A stretch of 41,626 nucleotides of DNA from Pantoea stewartii subsp. stewartii. GTDB taxonomy: Bacteria > Pseudomonadota > Gammaproteobacteria > Enterobacterales > Enterobacteriaceae. Below are positions 27,847 through 36,746 of this stretch, one piece after another. The DNA lies in assembly GCF_008801695.1 (NCBI RefSeq), contig NZ_VZPF01000046.1:1-41626 (forward strand), in the 5' to 3' direction. The translations under genes and the position numbers were made by a program. Positions within the stretch are counted from its first letter, which is position 1. Each line of letters opens with the position of its first letter. Below the pieces are notes generated by a model. The model saw only the letters and a program-made list of their open reading frames with translations, did not search any database and had not been told where the DNA came from.

Positions 27847-29307
27847 TTACAGTAGCCACTCAATAGGCAGCCGCCAGACCAGCCGGACCTGCAGACGTTG
27901 CCACCAGCTACAGCCGGGCTCATGCTTATGCACAACCTGCTGCGCTTCGCCTGGATATTCCAGCCAGTTTACCCGGCCCCACTTATCCAGTTGCAATGTC
28001 CAGGCTCTGTCACGCATGGATTCACTAAAGCGCCGGTGGGTTTCCGTGGCCAGGGTTTCACTTTCGATCACCAGTCCCATCTCCGTGTTTAACACGGCGG
28101 AACGCGGATCAAAGTTAAACGAGCCAATAAACAGAATGGCTTCGTCTACCGAGAAGGTTTTCGCATTCAGGCTTGAGCCAGAATTCCCGGTTAACCCGCG
28201 ATCGTGCGGCGCATCGTTTACGCCCGCCTGCGGCTTTAACTCATACAGCGCGATGCCATGACGCAGGAGCTTTTTGCGCCACTTGGCATAACCGGCATGC
28301 ACAACAGAAACGTCGTTCGCTGCCAGAGAGTTCGTCAGAATCGCAATTTTCACGCCTTTACGCTTTAGCGACAATAACTGCGCCACGCCCGCGCGGGTGG
28401 GAACAAAGTAGGCGGAAATGATATCAAACTGACGCTGGGGTGAATCGATAACCTCCAGCATGCGCTGGGGGAGAAGCGATTTGCGACGGGCTTTACCCAG
28501 CCCCTTGCGCGGATCGTCACTCAACAGCCGGGCTTTTGCCCAGACAAACGGTAAGCTGTCCTGCGTCAGTTGCTGAATCAGTGGCGAATGGCTCAGTCGT
28601 TTCAGATAGTGCTGAACGCCCTCGTTCTCACGCCATTCGGGAGGCAGAACGACTTCAGGATGTGCCGTCACGTCCTGTTCCAGCACATCGTCCAAAGGGG
28701 AAACTGGTTTACTGTGCCAGTAGCGTTCAAAATCCTCCGCCACTTCCTTGACCACGGTTCCAATTGCCAGCACGTCGAGATCGGCAAACAGCGGTTCGTT
28801 ACCTGTCCCAAAGTATTCATAGCCAATGTTGCGCCCACCCACCACCGTGGTGATGCCATCGGCGGTAAAGCTTTTATTGTGCATACGACGATTGAGGCGT
28901 GCAAAATCAGTGAGGTAACCCAAGGCGCGCAACGTGCGAAAGGAAAAGGGGTTGAACAGTCTGACGGTAATATTTGGATGATGATTAAGCTGCGCCAGCG
29001 TATCGTCCAGCCCTGGCGTATTGTTATCATCGAGCAGGAGCCGGACTTTCACGCCGCGATTGGCTGCATCCAGCATGGCGCTGAACAGGAGCCGACCAGA
29101 CATGTCGTTTTGCCAGATATAGTATTGAATATCCAGCGTCTTTGTCGCTTTTTCCATCAGCAGGTAACGGGCAGCAAAGGCATCCAGCCCGTCACTCAGC
29201 GGATGAATACCGCTTAGCCCCGGATGACGCAGCCCGGGCGGAACAAGCCGTTGCTCAAGCCAACTCTGGTTCGGTGCAGGCTGGGGAAGATTAAACGCTT
29301 CGGTCAT
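27847..29307 (-). CDS. clsC: Cardiolipin synthase C
   Basis: This phospholipase D superfamily enzyme makes cardiolipin from phosphatidylglycerol and phosphatidylethanolamine in E. coli. It has 486 residues from the ATG giving MTEAFNLPQPAPNQSWLEQ, which follows AGGGA; the frame opens 31 codons upstream but without support. Two HKD motifs are present: RRMHNKSFTADGITTVVGGRN and LNAKTFSVDEAILFIGSFNFDPRS. In the second motif Asn replaces the usual His (LNAKTF, where E. coli has LHAKTF), which could impair the second catalytic half. ymdB, its E. coli partner gene, is not at its side. Confidence 0.93.
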   Translation of the reverse strand: MTEAFNLPQPAPNQSWLEQRLVPPGLRHPGLSGIHPLSDGLDAFAARYLLMEKATKTLDIQYYIWQNDMSGRLLFSAMLDAANRGVKVRLLLDDNNTPGLDDTLAQLNHHPNITVRLFNPFSFRTLRALGYLTDFARLNRRMHNKSFTADGITTVVGGRNIGYEYFGTGNEPLFADLDVLAIGTVVKEVAEDFERYWHSKPVSPLDDVLEQDVTAHPEVVLPPEWRENEGVQHYLKRLSHSPLIQQLTQDSLPFVWAKARLLSDDPRKGLGKARRKSLLPQRMLEVIDSPQRQFDIISAYFVPTRAGVAQLLSLKRKGVKIAILTNSLAANDVSVVHAGYAKWRKKLLRHGIALYELKPQAGVNDAPHDRGLTGNSGSSLNAKTFSVDEAILFIGSFNFDPRSAVLNTEMGLVIESETLATETHRRFSESMRDRAWTLQLDKWGRVNWLEYPGEAQQVVHKHEPGCSWWQRLQVRLVWRLPIEWLL

Positions 29308-29463
29308 GGAGAGTCCCTGAATCTTACGGTCATTTATTATTATTCCTTCGCGCGGCACGGGATGCCAGCCGCGGTTGCTCAGCAGCAAGACTGAAAGCAA
29401 TGTTTTTTAGTCTAGACTTACTCGAACGATCTGTGACCGACATTTGTCCGGCAGGAGAGGAAT

Positions 29464-30624
29464 ATGCGCAACCAGCCTATCACTGACGATCACGTACACC
29501 ATCAACCCCGTCTGTTTCAAAGCTTTTTTCAGGGCAGTTTTCCCTGCTCTACCGCCTGCCGCACGCCAGGTAAGCGCCTGGATATGGTGATCAGCAGTGG
29601 CCACGATATGTTGTTCAGAAAAGACTATGCCGCGCTGGTCGATTTGCACCTGTTGACCGCACGTGACGGTGCGCGCTGGCATCTGATTGAGAAAACGCCA
29701 GGCCAGTACGACTGGCGTAGCTTTTTACCCATGGTCGATGCGGCGCGGGATCAACAGTTGCAGGTCATCTGGGAGCTGGCCCATTTTGGCTATCCGGACC
29801 ATCTCACTATCTGGAAAGCCAGCTTTGTCGATCATTTTGAACGTTATGCCCGTGCGATGGCGACATTGCTGCGCGATCGGGGAATCGAACAGCCCTTTTT
29901 TACCCCGATTAACCAAATATCGTTCTGGTCCTAGGCGGGTGCGGAGGTGGCCTGGTTTAATCCTCACGTCAGTCAGCGCGGAAAAGAGTTAAAACGGCAA
30001 CTGGTCCGTGCCTCTCTGGCGGCGATACAGGCGATTCGCGACGTGATTCCCGCGGCGCGATTTGTCCTTACCGATCCGCTGGTACAGATTGCCCATCATC
30101 CTGATAACCCCGACAGTAAACCCGGGGCCGATGCCCAACATCAGGCTCAGTTTGAGGCCTGGGATATGCTGGCCGGTCGCCTTGATAAGGAACTGGGCGG
30201 GCGCGAAGAGTATCTGGATATTCTGGGTCTGAATTATTACCCCGATAACCACTGGTATTTTCCCGATCAGCCCATGGACAGAGACGATCCCGTACGGGCC
30301 CCACTCCACCTGTTACTGGCCCAGTACTGGCAACGCTATCAGCGCCCCATGTTAATCGCTGAGACGGGCGCAGAAGGCGAGGCACGGGCCCCCTGGCTGC
30401 AGGAAGTCAGTGAAAATGTTATGGTCGCGCTGGATCAGGGTATCGCGATGGAAGGGATTTCTCTGTACCCGGTGGTTGAGTATCCGGCCTGGGCCGATGA
30501 CAGACGGTCGCCAGGCTCACTGTTAGGGCTGGCCGATCCGAACGGCAACCGAACGGTACACGAGAATCTGGCACTGGTACTACGAAGCCAGCAGATTAAA
30601 TTCAGTCAGCGCGTTCAGCGTTGA
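29464..30624 (+). pseudogene. Family 1-type glycoside hydrolase, interrupted by in-frame TAG
   Basis: A single frame of about 386 codons encodes a beta-glucosidase-like TIM-barrel protein. FFQGSFPCST is near residue 20, LTARDGARWHLIEKTPGQYDW near 65, the acid/base-region FFTPINQISFWS near 145, and LGLNYYPDNHWYF with MLIAETGAEGEARAPW in the C-terminal half; AETGAEG looks like the nucleophile region. A TAG at 29932-29934 follows FWS exactly where relatives have Trp (a W-A-G-type motif), so TGG to TAG is the likely change. The frame then continues undamaged to TGA at 30624. GGAGAGGAAT precedes the ATG. Note NQISFW, where catalytic Asn-Glu is usual: Gln stands in place of Glu, a second sign of inactivation. 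Confidence 0.8.
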
Positions 30625-30788
30625 CCGGTAGGCGGTTTAGGATAGCAGGTTTGTGCATCGACATGGTCGACGGGCGTGGTAAGACGGCTGTCGTTAAACC
30701 ATGTCATCAGAAACAGAAAGGTGACACCAATCAGGCAAGCCGTCAGCAGCCCAATAATCGCAATCAGTTTATCATCGCGCGATTCCAT
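30615..30788 (-). CDS. 57-residue single-pass membrane protein, unknown function
   Basis: This is a short gene encoding MESRDDKLIAIIGLLTACLI and so on, 57 residues. A charged N-terminus is followed by one strong transmembrane helix (about residues 8-30) and a polar tail ending CYPKPPTGQR. AAGGAG lies 7 bases before the ATG, a near-ideal ribosome site, which is the main support. It lies 32 bases downstream of another tiny membrane-protein gene on the same strand. Its last 10 bases overlap the 3' end of the convergent glycosidase pseudogene. No family is recognised. Confidence 0.72.
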   Translation of the reverse strand: MESRDDKLIAIIGLLTACLIGVTFLFLMTWFNDSRLTTPVDHVDAQTCYPKPPTGQR

Positions 30789-30820
30789 CCCTCACTCCTT
30801 TCAGGTCCGGTTGATAAACA

Positions 30821-30964
30821 CTAGCTCATCCAAAGCGTGACGATCAGAACGAAAATTATAAGCGTTACCGACGTCACTGCAAGCACCACAATCGCGAAGT
30901 GCGCATCGGCAAGCGGCTGAGCCACGGGTTCCTCATGCTCTTCTGGTGGGTGGGGTAAGAACAT
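30821..30964 (-). CDS. 47-residue single-pass membrane protein, unknown function
   Basis: The start MFLPHPPEEHEEPVAQPLAD is followed by a hydrophobic helix (about residues 23-45) and the stop after WMS. AGGAAGAG precedes the ATG with good spacing. The acidic, proline-rich N-terminus and C-terminal membrane helix suggest a small bitopic protein. It forms a two-gene unit with the 57-residue gene downstream and lies 115 bases beyond the efflux operon on the same strand, so it may be read through from it or have its own promoter. No family is recognised. Confidence 0.68.
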   Translation of the reverse strand: MFLPHPPEEHEEPVAQPLADAHFAIVVLAVTSVTLIIFVLIVTLWMS

Positions 30965-31079
30965 GCTCTTCCTGGTCAAAACGGCATAATGGGGCGATAG
31001 TGCGCGACAGTGTAAAACAAACCCGTCGCGTTAGCCGTGATTTTACAAAACAGACCGCTGGCAAACTGATGGGCGACGA

Positions 31080-32498
31080 TTACGGCCCCCTGGCGTCAGC
31101 CTGATGCCGTGCCCCACTCTGGTTTTCGCCCGACCAGCCCCCGCCGAGTGCACTGTATAAAGCGATTTGGGCCTGCAACAGATTATTCTTTACCGTTACC
31201 AGATTTAGCTGCGTGGCAAACAGGGTGCGTTGCGCATCCAGTTCATCCAGATAAGAAGCATAGCCATTTTGATAGCGATTCGTTGCAATACGCAGTGCCT
31301 CGGCGACAAACTGCTCTTGCTTCTGGAGCGCTTCACGCTGTGCTTCACCCTGGCGAATGGCATCCAGCGCGTTATTGACTTCGGAGAACGCGTTTCTTAC
31401 CACTTTCTCATAGGTGTAAAGTGCCTGATTGCGAGAAGCCATAGCGACATCGACCTGGGCGGTCAATGCTTCACGGTTCAGCAACGGTGCCAGAATACTG
31501 CCCCCTACGCTCCAGAGGCGGAAGGGATCGTCCACCAGCTGATGCAAAACGGAACGCTGTAACGTGCCCGACGCTGTCAGATTAATTCCCGGCAGTAACT
31601 TCGCCTTTGACGCAGCCAGGCTGGCATCGGCGGCCAGCAGCTGGCGCTGCGCCTGGACGATATCCGGGCGACGATTCAGTAAGGCTGACGGCAAAATGCC
31701 CGGTATCGTCTGTGGCATCAGGACAGTAAAGGCGCGGTGACGGGCTACCTCCCGAGGGTTCATGCCGACTAAAATACTGAGCGCGTTTTCCTGCTGAGCA
31801 ATCTGATGCTGTAACTGCGGCACCTGGGCTTGCGCGGACTGATACTCCGATGAGGCCTGCATCCACTCCAGCCGGGACGTATAACCTGTTTCAAACTGAC
31901 GCTGCGCCAGTCGGAGCGAGTTACGCCGTATGGCCAGCGTCGCTTCGGTCACGCGCAGTTGTTCATCCAGCGCGCAGAGCGTCATATAACCCGATGCAAC
32001 GGAACTGGCGATGGTCAGTTCTGCGGCCGACGCGGCCGCCTGCTGCGCCTCCAGCGTGGCGCGGGTGGCATCAATCGTATCGGCCCGTGCGCCCCACAAA
32101 TCGACATTGTAACTGGCCTGAAGCTGCCCCTGAAAAACGGAGGTTTCATAAGGCTGCCCGGTCACAGCCGACAGGGCACGTTGACGCGTTGCCGCAACCC
32201 CGCCACTGAGCGTGGGAAAGTTATCGCCCTCAGCGCCACGCAGTTGCGCACGATATTGATCCACCCGCGAACGGGCTATCAAAATATCGGGATTATGCTG
32301 TAATGCCTGCTCCACCAGTCGGTTCAGATCCCGATCGCCAAACGCCTGCCACCAGGCCGCCTCTGGCGGCGCGGAAGGCCCAACCTGTTCGCGCCATTGT
32401 GACGGAATGGGTAACGAGGCCGGGGCTTTCTCAACCTGGGTGCTGCACCCTGCTAACAGGGCGGCCAGCACGCCTGCCACTAACCGAGCGCCCTTCAT
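31080..32498 (-). CDS. Outer-membrane efflux channel lipoprotein (NodT/OprM family)
   Basis: This is the outer-membrane channel of a tripartite efflux pump, 472 residues. The signal MKGARLVAGVLAALLAGC carries a lipobox (LLAGC). Two OEP repeats follow: the first contains NPDILIARSRVDQYRAQLRG and ASYNVDLWGARADTIDA, the second LLNRRPDIVQAQRQLLAADA and NRYQNGYASYLDELDAQRTL, each with long coiled-coil helices. Its ATG overlaps the stop of the HlyD gene by 4 bases. A dedicated channel gene inside the operon means the pump need not depend on TolC. Confidence 0.92.
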   Translation of the reverse strand: MKGARLVAGVLAALLAGCSTQVEKAPASLPIPSQWREQVGPSAPPEAAWWQAFGDRDLNRLVEQALQHNPDILIARSRVDQYRAQLRGAEGDNFPTLSGGVAATRQRALSAVTGQPYETSVFQGQLQASYNVDLWGARADTIDATRATLEAQQAAASAAELTIASSVASGYMTLCALDEQLRVTEATLAIRRNSLRLAQRQFETGYTSRLEWMQASSEYQSAQAQVPQLQHQIAQQENALSILVGMNPREVARHRAFTVLMPQTIPGILPSALLNRRPDIVQAQRQLLAADASLAASKAKLLPGINLTASGTLQRSVLHQLVDDPFRLWSVGGSILAPLLNREALTAQVDVAMASRNQALYTYEKVVRNAFSEVNNALDAIRQGEAQREALQKQEQFVAEALRIATNRYQNGYASYLDELDAQRTLFATQLNLVTVKNNLLQAQIALYSALGGGWSGENQSGARHQADARGP

Positions 32499-33589
32499 GG
32501 TGCGGTCTCACTGACTGGTGAGGCCGCCGTATCAATACTGACCTCGACTGACATGACGGGCCGTAACTGTTGCTGCACCTCCGGCGCGACGTCAATGCGT
32601 ACGGGAATACGCTGGGCGATTTTCACAAAGTTACCGGTCGCGTTATCCGGTGAGATAGCGCTGAATTCTGAGCCTGCCGCTGGCGAGATATCGGCAACGC
32701 GACCGTCGAAACGTTTACCATCCAGCGCATCGACACGAATCGTCACCGGCAACCCCACGCGGATATGCGCAAGCTGGGTTTCTTTATAGTTTGCGATGAT
32801 CCACTTATGTGCAGGCACCACGGAGGTCAGGCGAGTCCCGGCCGTCACATAGGCGCCTTTACGCACCGATAACTGCCCTAACTGACCCGCATCGGGTGAT
32901 ATGATACGGGTGTTTGCCAGGTCGATTTCAGCCAGCTCCAGCGCCGCCTGCGCACTGGCAACGTCCGCCTCCAGCGACGCCCGGTTTACGATCACCGTTT
33001 GCAGATTTTGCTGAGCGACTGCAACCTGGGCTTCTGCCTGATGAAGCTGAGCCAGCCCCTGCGCGTTCGCTGCGCGTGCGGCATCCCGCTCACGCACGGA
33101 GAGCGAACCATCCGCGGCCAGATTCTCTACCCGCTTCAGATCCAGGCCACTTTTCACCGCCTGCGCTCTGGCGTTTTCCAGAGCGGCTTTGTTGCTCTGG
33201 ATCGTGGCCTGCGCGCTAAGACGCTGCTGTTGATTGTTGCTCAGAGCGGCCTGCTTCATGGCCAGTTGTGCCTGCGCCTGATGCACTCGCTGGCGATAAA
33301 TACGATCGTCAATCGTCATCAGCACCTGACCTTTTTTGACCGGCTGCAGATCGGCCACGTTCACAGCAGTCAGATATCCGCTCACCTGCGGGCTGATAAA
33401 GGTGACCTGGCCGCGTACATAGGCGTTTTCCGTGCTCTGGACCGGACTGGTAAAAGGCCATAGCTGCCAGGCATACAGAATAACCAGCACACCAATGACC
33501 GCAATGCCGCTCCCTAGGGCGATGGAGAGAATACGACGACGATTGGCCCGATCGCGTTCTGCTGCCTGAAGTTCATCCTGCTGACTCAT
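32495..33589 (-). CDS. HlyD/EmrA-family membrane fusion protein
   Basis: This is the periplasmic adaptor of the pump, 364 residues. A short cytoplasmic N-terminus is followed by one TM helix (SIALGSGIAVIGVLVILYAW, about 22-41). The lipoyl half-motif follows (ENAYVRGQVTFISPQVSGYL), then a long alpha-hairpin rich in Ala/Gln (about 95-220) and the beta-barrel part with DAGQLGQLSVRKGAYVTAG and GLPVTIRVDALDGKRFDGRV. GGAG lies upstream of the ATG. It starts 2 bases after the MFS transporter stop. It is similar in plan to EmrA. Confidence 0.93.
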   Translation of the reverse strand: MSQQDELQAAERDRANRRRILSIALGSGIAVIGVLVILYAWQLWPFTSPVQSTENAYVRGQVTFISPQVSGYLTAVNVADLQPVKKGQVLMTIDDRIYRQRVHQAQAQLAMKQAALSNNQQQRLSAQATIQSNKAALENARAQAVKSGLDLKRVENLAADGSLSVRERDAARAANAQGLAQLHQAEAQVAVAQQNLQTVIVNRASLEADVASAQAALELAEIDLANTRIISPDAGQLGQLSVRKGAYVTAGTRLTSVVPAHKWIIANYKETQLAHIRVGLPVTIRVDALDGKRFDGRVADISPAAGSEFSAISPDNATGNFVKIAQRIPVRIDVAPEVQQQLRPVMSVEVSIDTAASPVSETAP

Positions 33590-33591
33590 AC

Positions 33592-35271
33592 TTACTCCGT
33601 TCGTTCTTGTGCGGCGGCGAGCTGACGCTGCTCTGCCAGATGAAATTTGGCCTGTCGCCAGTCAAGGTAGCGTCGACGTGTTAAACGCCATAACACCCAC
33701 ATCAGCGTAACCAGCGCCAGAGTTGCGGTCAGCAGATAGGTGTCGTTGTAGGCCAGGACGTTCGCCTGCAAGGTGGCGACGGACTGAAGCTGGCTGGTGC
33801 TTTGGGCACTCAATAATGCGCTATCGCCAATCTGGCTGCTAAAGAGTCCACCATATTGCGTAAGCCGATCGCTGACGTTGGGATCCAGTAACGATAATTG
33901 ATCGCCGAGCAGGCTGGAGTGATATTTTTCACGCCAGACCTGAAAGGTTCCCAGAATCGCGGATCCGATTAAACCGCCCAGGTTTTGGCTCATGCCGAAC
34001 AGGACAACGAAACTGACCAGATTTTTAGGCTGCGTGACGACGCTGCCAATTCCCATCAGCATGGCCGGCGCCATGAAAAAGGCACTGCCGAATCCCAGCA
34101 GAAACTGACTCAGGTACATATTGTTCGCGCGCGTGACCGGGCTGGATTGCGCATCCATCAGTGAGGCGATAATCATGACGACCAGCGATGCGACGATCGG
34201 CCAGTTAAGATGGGTAGGCTTGATAGTCAGCGCGCTGGCGGCAATGCCCGCCACCACACCGGCCATGATGGCAAGCGCCAGGCCTTGCATTTGATCATTC
34301 TGTAATCCAATCTGCTGCAGGAAGCCGACTGCCCCCGTATTCTGCTCTGCCAGTACGATGCGAATCATGATCATCACAATGCCTAAACGCACGATCATTC
34401 CACTGCTGAGCCAGCGCGTGTTAATGAGTGGATTGCGGCGATTGTGCTCAATCACAAAGGCACTGACGATCAGCACCAGCGCCAGGGCTGAACAGATCCC
34501 CAGCCAGGGCGTACTGAACCACCACTCAATACGGCCTAGCGACAGCACGCCACACAGCAACGCCATGCCCGGAGCCAGCAGGATAAACGTCAGGAAATCC
34601 ATCTTTTCAAAAGCTTTAATACGATCGCCCGGCGGCAGCTTAACCACCAGCACCGCCCCTAATGCAATCAGCGCTAACCCCAGCTCAAACAGATACAGCC
34701 CTCGCCACTCGTCCAGTTGTAGCAACTCACTGGAGAACAGGCGCGCCAGCGGAATAGCGAGCTGTGAGGCGGTGAGACCAATGACCAGCGCTTTTAAGCG
34801 ATGCCTGGCAGGCCAGGCCTGAATCTGGTAATAAATGCCCAGCGAGCTTAGCGCCGCACTGACCATGCCATGGGCCGTGCGCACGATAATCGCTGAACTC
34901 AGATCGTTGGCAAACAGATGGAAAAAGGCGACCAGGACGTACAGCACCAAAAACGCTTCGGTAAATACGCGTAAACCAAACTGCTGGCGAAATTTTACCA
35001 ACAGCAGGTTGATGGAGATATTCCCCATCACATAAACCGCGGGCAGCCAGGCAATTTCGTTGGCATAAGCCGCAAAGGTGCCTTGCAGATTGGTCAGATT
35101 AGCCGTAACCAGCGCATTACTTAACGCGCCGGTCAGCGAGATCAGCAACCCTATCAGCCCAAAGGCAACACGCTTGGGTGGGGAATGGATTGGCGTCGAA
35201 GGCGAGCCCGGCAGCATGGGTTTTTCATGAGGCAACCATTCACGCGCAGCGTAGGGATTGCGCCGGGCCAT
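33592..35271 (-). CDS. MFS drug transporter of the DHA2 (EmrB-like) family
   Basis: This is an inner-membrane proton-coupled exporter of 559 residues with about 14 hydrophobic segments. The N-terminal cytoplasmic region is unusually Pro-rich (HEKPMLPGSPSTPIHSPP). TM1 begins FGLIGLLISLTGALSNALV, with the loop NEIAWLPAVYVMGNISINLL. Family features are less perfect than in EmrB itself, as is common in this subgroup. It lies 2 bases after marR and 2 bases before the HlyD gene. The substrate is unknown; aromatic or phenolic compounds are a guess from related MarR-linked pumps. Confidence 0.92.
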   Translation of the reverse strand: MARRNPYAAREWLPHEKPMLPGSPSTPIHSPPKRVAFGLIGLLISLTGALSNALVTANLTNLQGTFAAYANEIAWLPAVYVMGNISINLLLVKFRQQFGLRVFTEAFLVLYVLVAFFHLFANDLSSAIIVRTAHGMVSAALSSLGIYYQIQAWPARHRLKALVIGLTASQLAIPLARLFSSELLQLDEWRGLYLFELGLALIALGAVLVVKLPPGDRIKAFEKMDFLTFILLAPGMALLCGVLSLGRIEWWFSTPWLGICSALALVLIVSAFVIEHNRRNPLINTRWLSSGMIVRLGIVMIMIRIVLAEQNTGAVGFLQQIGLQNDQMQGLALAIMAGVVAGIAASALTIKPTHLNWPIVASLVVMIIASLMDAQSSPVTRANNMYLSQFLLGFGSAFFMAPAMLMGIGSVVTQPKNLVSFVVLFGMSQNLGGLIGSAILGTFQVWREKYHSSLLGDQLSLLDPNVSDRLTQYGGLFSSQIGDSALLSAQSTSQLQSVATLQANVLAYNDTYLLTATLALVTLMWVLWRLTRRRYLDWRQAKFHLAEQRQLAAAQERTE

Positions 35272-35273
35272 AC

Positions 35274-35702
35274 TTACATACTTCCCATTCGGGTCAGCAG
35301 CGTTTGTAAAACGCGCTCTACCAGGGCGATTTCCTGAGGATCAATATCCTCCAGCAGTTGCGTGCGCAGCGCATCGGTCTGCGTCTTTACTTTTGCGAAC
35401 GCTTCATTGCCCTTCTCGGTCAGCACCAGATGACGCTTGCGGCGATCTTCGGCGGGCTGGACCCGGGATAACAGGTCCTGTTTCACCAGGCGATCCACCA
35501 ACGGCACCATACTCGCATCTTCCAGGCCCATTAACTGCGCCAGTTCGGTTTGCGTGAGGCGTTGAGGTTCACTGGCGATAAGCCCTATCGCCATCCAGCT
35601 ACTGGTGCTCAGACCGCTGTCTTTGAGATGGCGGTCAACGGCCAGGCGCCAGGCATGGGCGGTCAGGTGCAGCAGGTGGGTAAAGGTACGGTTAGATGAC
35701 AT
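35274..35702 (-). CDS. MarR-family transcriptional regulator
   Basis: This is a 142-residue winged-helix repressor, the likely controller of the efflux operon. The recognition region is LTQTELAQLMGLEDASMVPL (about 50-69) and the wing contains AEDRRKRHLVLTEKG, the MarR signature. The C-terminal dimerisation helix follows. It is the first gene of the marR-MFS-HlyD-OMF operon, transcribed away from the araC-type gene. A palindrome just upstream is a candidate autoregulatory site. Confidence 0.93.
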   Translation of the reverse strand: MSSNRTFTHLLHLTAHAWRLAVDRHLKDSGLSTSSWMAIGLIASEPQRLTQTELAQLMGLEDASMVPLVDRLVKQDLLSRVQPAEDRRKRHLVLTEKGNEAFAKVKTQTDALRTQLLEDIDPQEIALVERVLQTLLTRMGSM

Positions 35703-35722
35703 TTATAAGTAGCCGCCTAATG

Positions 35723-35736
35723 ATTAGAGTTCTAAT
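35723..35736 (-). promoter_or_regulatory. Candidate MarR operator and -10 of the efflux operon
   Basis: ATTAGA-GT-TCTAAT is a perfect palindrome 21 bases before the marR start. A consensus TATAAT on the minus strand lies at 35751-35756, so the palindrome falls just downstream of the start point, a position where a MarR dimer would block transcription. The -35 box is poor (TTTCTT at 17 bases). Operator assignment is inference. Confidence 0.6.
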
Positions 35737-35864
35737 TAATTGATTAAGTTATTATACGCAAAGCAAAATGCGAAAGAAAAGCATCTGTACTGTTAAATAC
35801 TGGATAACAACGTCAAAATGTCCAGTCATGATCCTGCTGTCAACACCTCGGGGAGGACAAAAGC

Positions 35865-36710
35865 GTGAACACCTCCACCCATAACTGGGTCGATCTGCGC
35901 CGCGACGCGCGTAGCGGCATCGAAGCGATACGGGCGCATTTTACCGGACATGCTTACGATCCTCACTGGCATGACAGTTACTTAATTGGCGTGACGGAGC
36001 AAGGCGTGCAGCAGTTCCACTCCCGTCAGAAACGTCATCGGAGCCGACCGGGCACGGTCTTTATGTTGGAACCTGAAGAGCTTCACGATGGCGATGCCAT
36101 TGATGCACAGGGCTTTACCTACCGCATGCTCTATCTGTCACCTCATCATCTGCACCAGCAGTTTGCACCTGGCTGTCTGGACAGTGCGCCCGGCAGTGAA
36201 CTGCGTTTTGCCACCACGCTTCAGGATGAGAAATGGCTCTCCTGGGCGGTCTGGCACGCCTTCGACGCGCTCTGGCACAATCACCCGCAGTTAATCAAAG
36301 ATGCGGCGCTGGAGCGGCTATTCCGCCATCTTCGTCACTTGCCTGTCTGGCGCAATACGTGGCCGGATGTGGCACCGACACTGGCCCATCAGGCACGAGA
36401 CTGGCTTATTGCTTACCATGTCGATAACCCCGGCATTGCCCAGATGGCACAGGCGCTGAACGTGGATCGTTTTCGGCTTTCCCGCCTGTTCCAGCAGCAG
36501 TGGGGCCTGCCGCCCCACGCCTGGTTGGTACAGTGGCGACTCAGTCAGGCACGCCGACGGCTGGCTATGGGCCATTTACCCGCTGAGGTGGCTGCCGATC
36601 TTGGCTTTGCAGACCAGAGTCATCTGGGGCGCTGGTTTAAACGCGCCTGCCAGCTGACGCCTGCACGTTACCAGCAACTGTGCACAAATCTTCCAGACGC
36701 TGACCACTAG
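35865..36710 (+). CDS. AraC-family transcriptional regulator
   Basis: This is a 281-residue activator with an N-terminal cupin-like effector domain (HAYDPHWHDSYLIGVTEQGV near residue 30, FMLEPEELHDGDAIDAQGFT near 66) and a C-terminal double helix-turn-helix (GIAQMAQALNVDRFRLSRLF and PAEVAADLGFADQSHLGRWF). It starts at GTG with GGGGAGGAC well placed upstream. It diverges from the marR efflux operon and is followed 36 bases later by a DUF2000 gene on the same strand, a common pairing. The effector is unknown. Confidence 0.93.
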   Translation: MNTSTHNWVDLRRDARSGIEAIRAHFTGHAYDPHWHDSYLIGVTEQGVQQFHSRQKRHRSRPGTVFMLEPEELHDGDAIDAQGFTYRMLYLSPHHLHQQFAPGCLDSAPGSELRFATTLQDEKWLSWAVWHAFDALWHNHPQLIKDAALERLFRHLRHLPVWRNTWPDVAPTLAHQARDWLIAYHVDNPGIAQMAQALNVDRFRLSRLFQQQWGLPPHAWLVQWRLSQARRRLAMGHLPAEVAADLGFADQSHLGRWFKRACQLTPARYQQLCTNLPDADH

Positions 36711-36746
36711 CCTTGCCACAATGGCATTTTGTGTCAGGAGAAGATA

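Noticed and set aside
28570..29217. 215-codon plus-strand frame opposite clsC
   Set aside because: It is fully antisense to a gene with clear phospholipase D motifs, has no ribosome site and no family resemblance.
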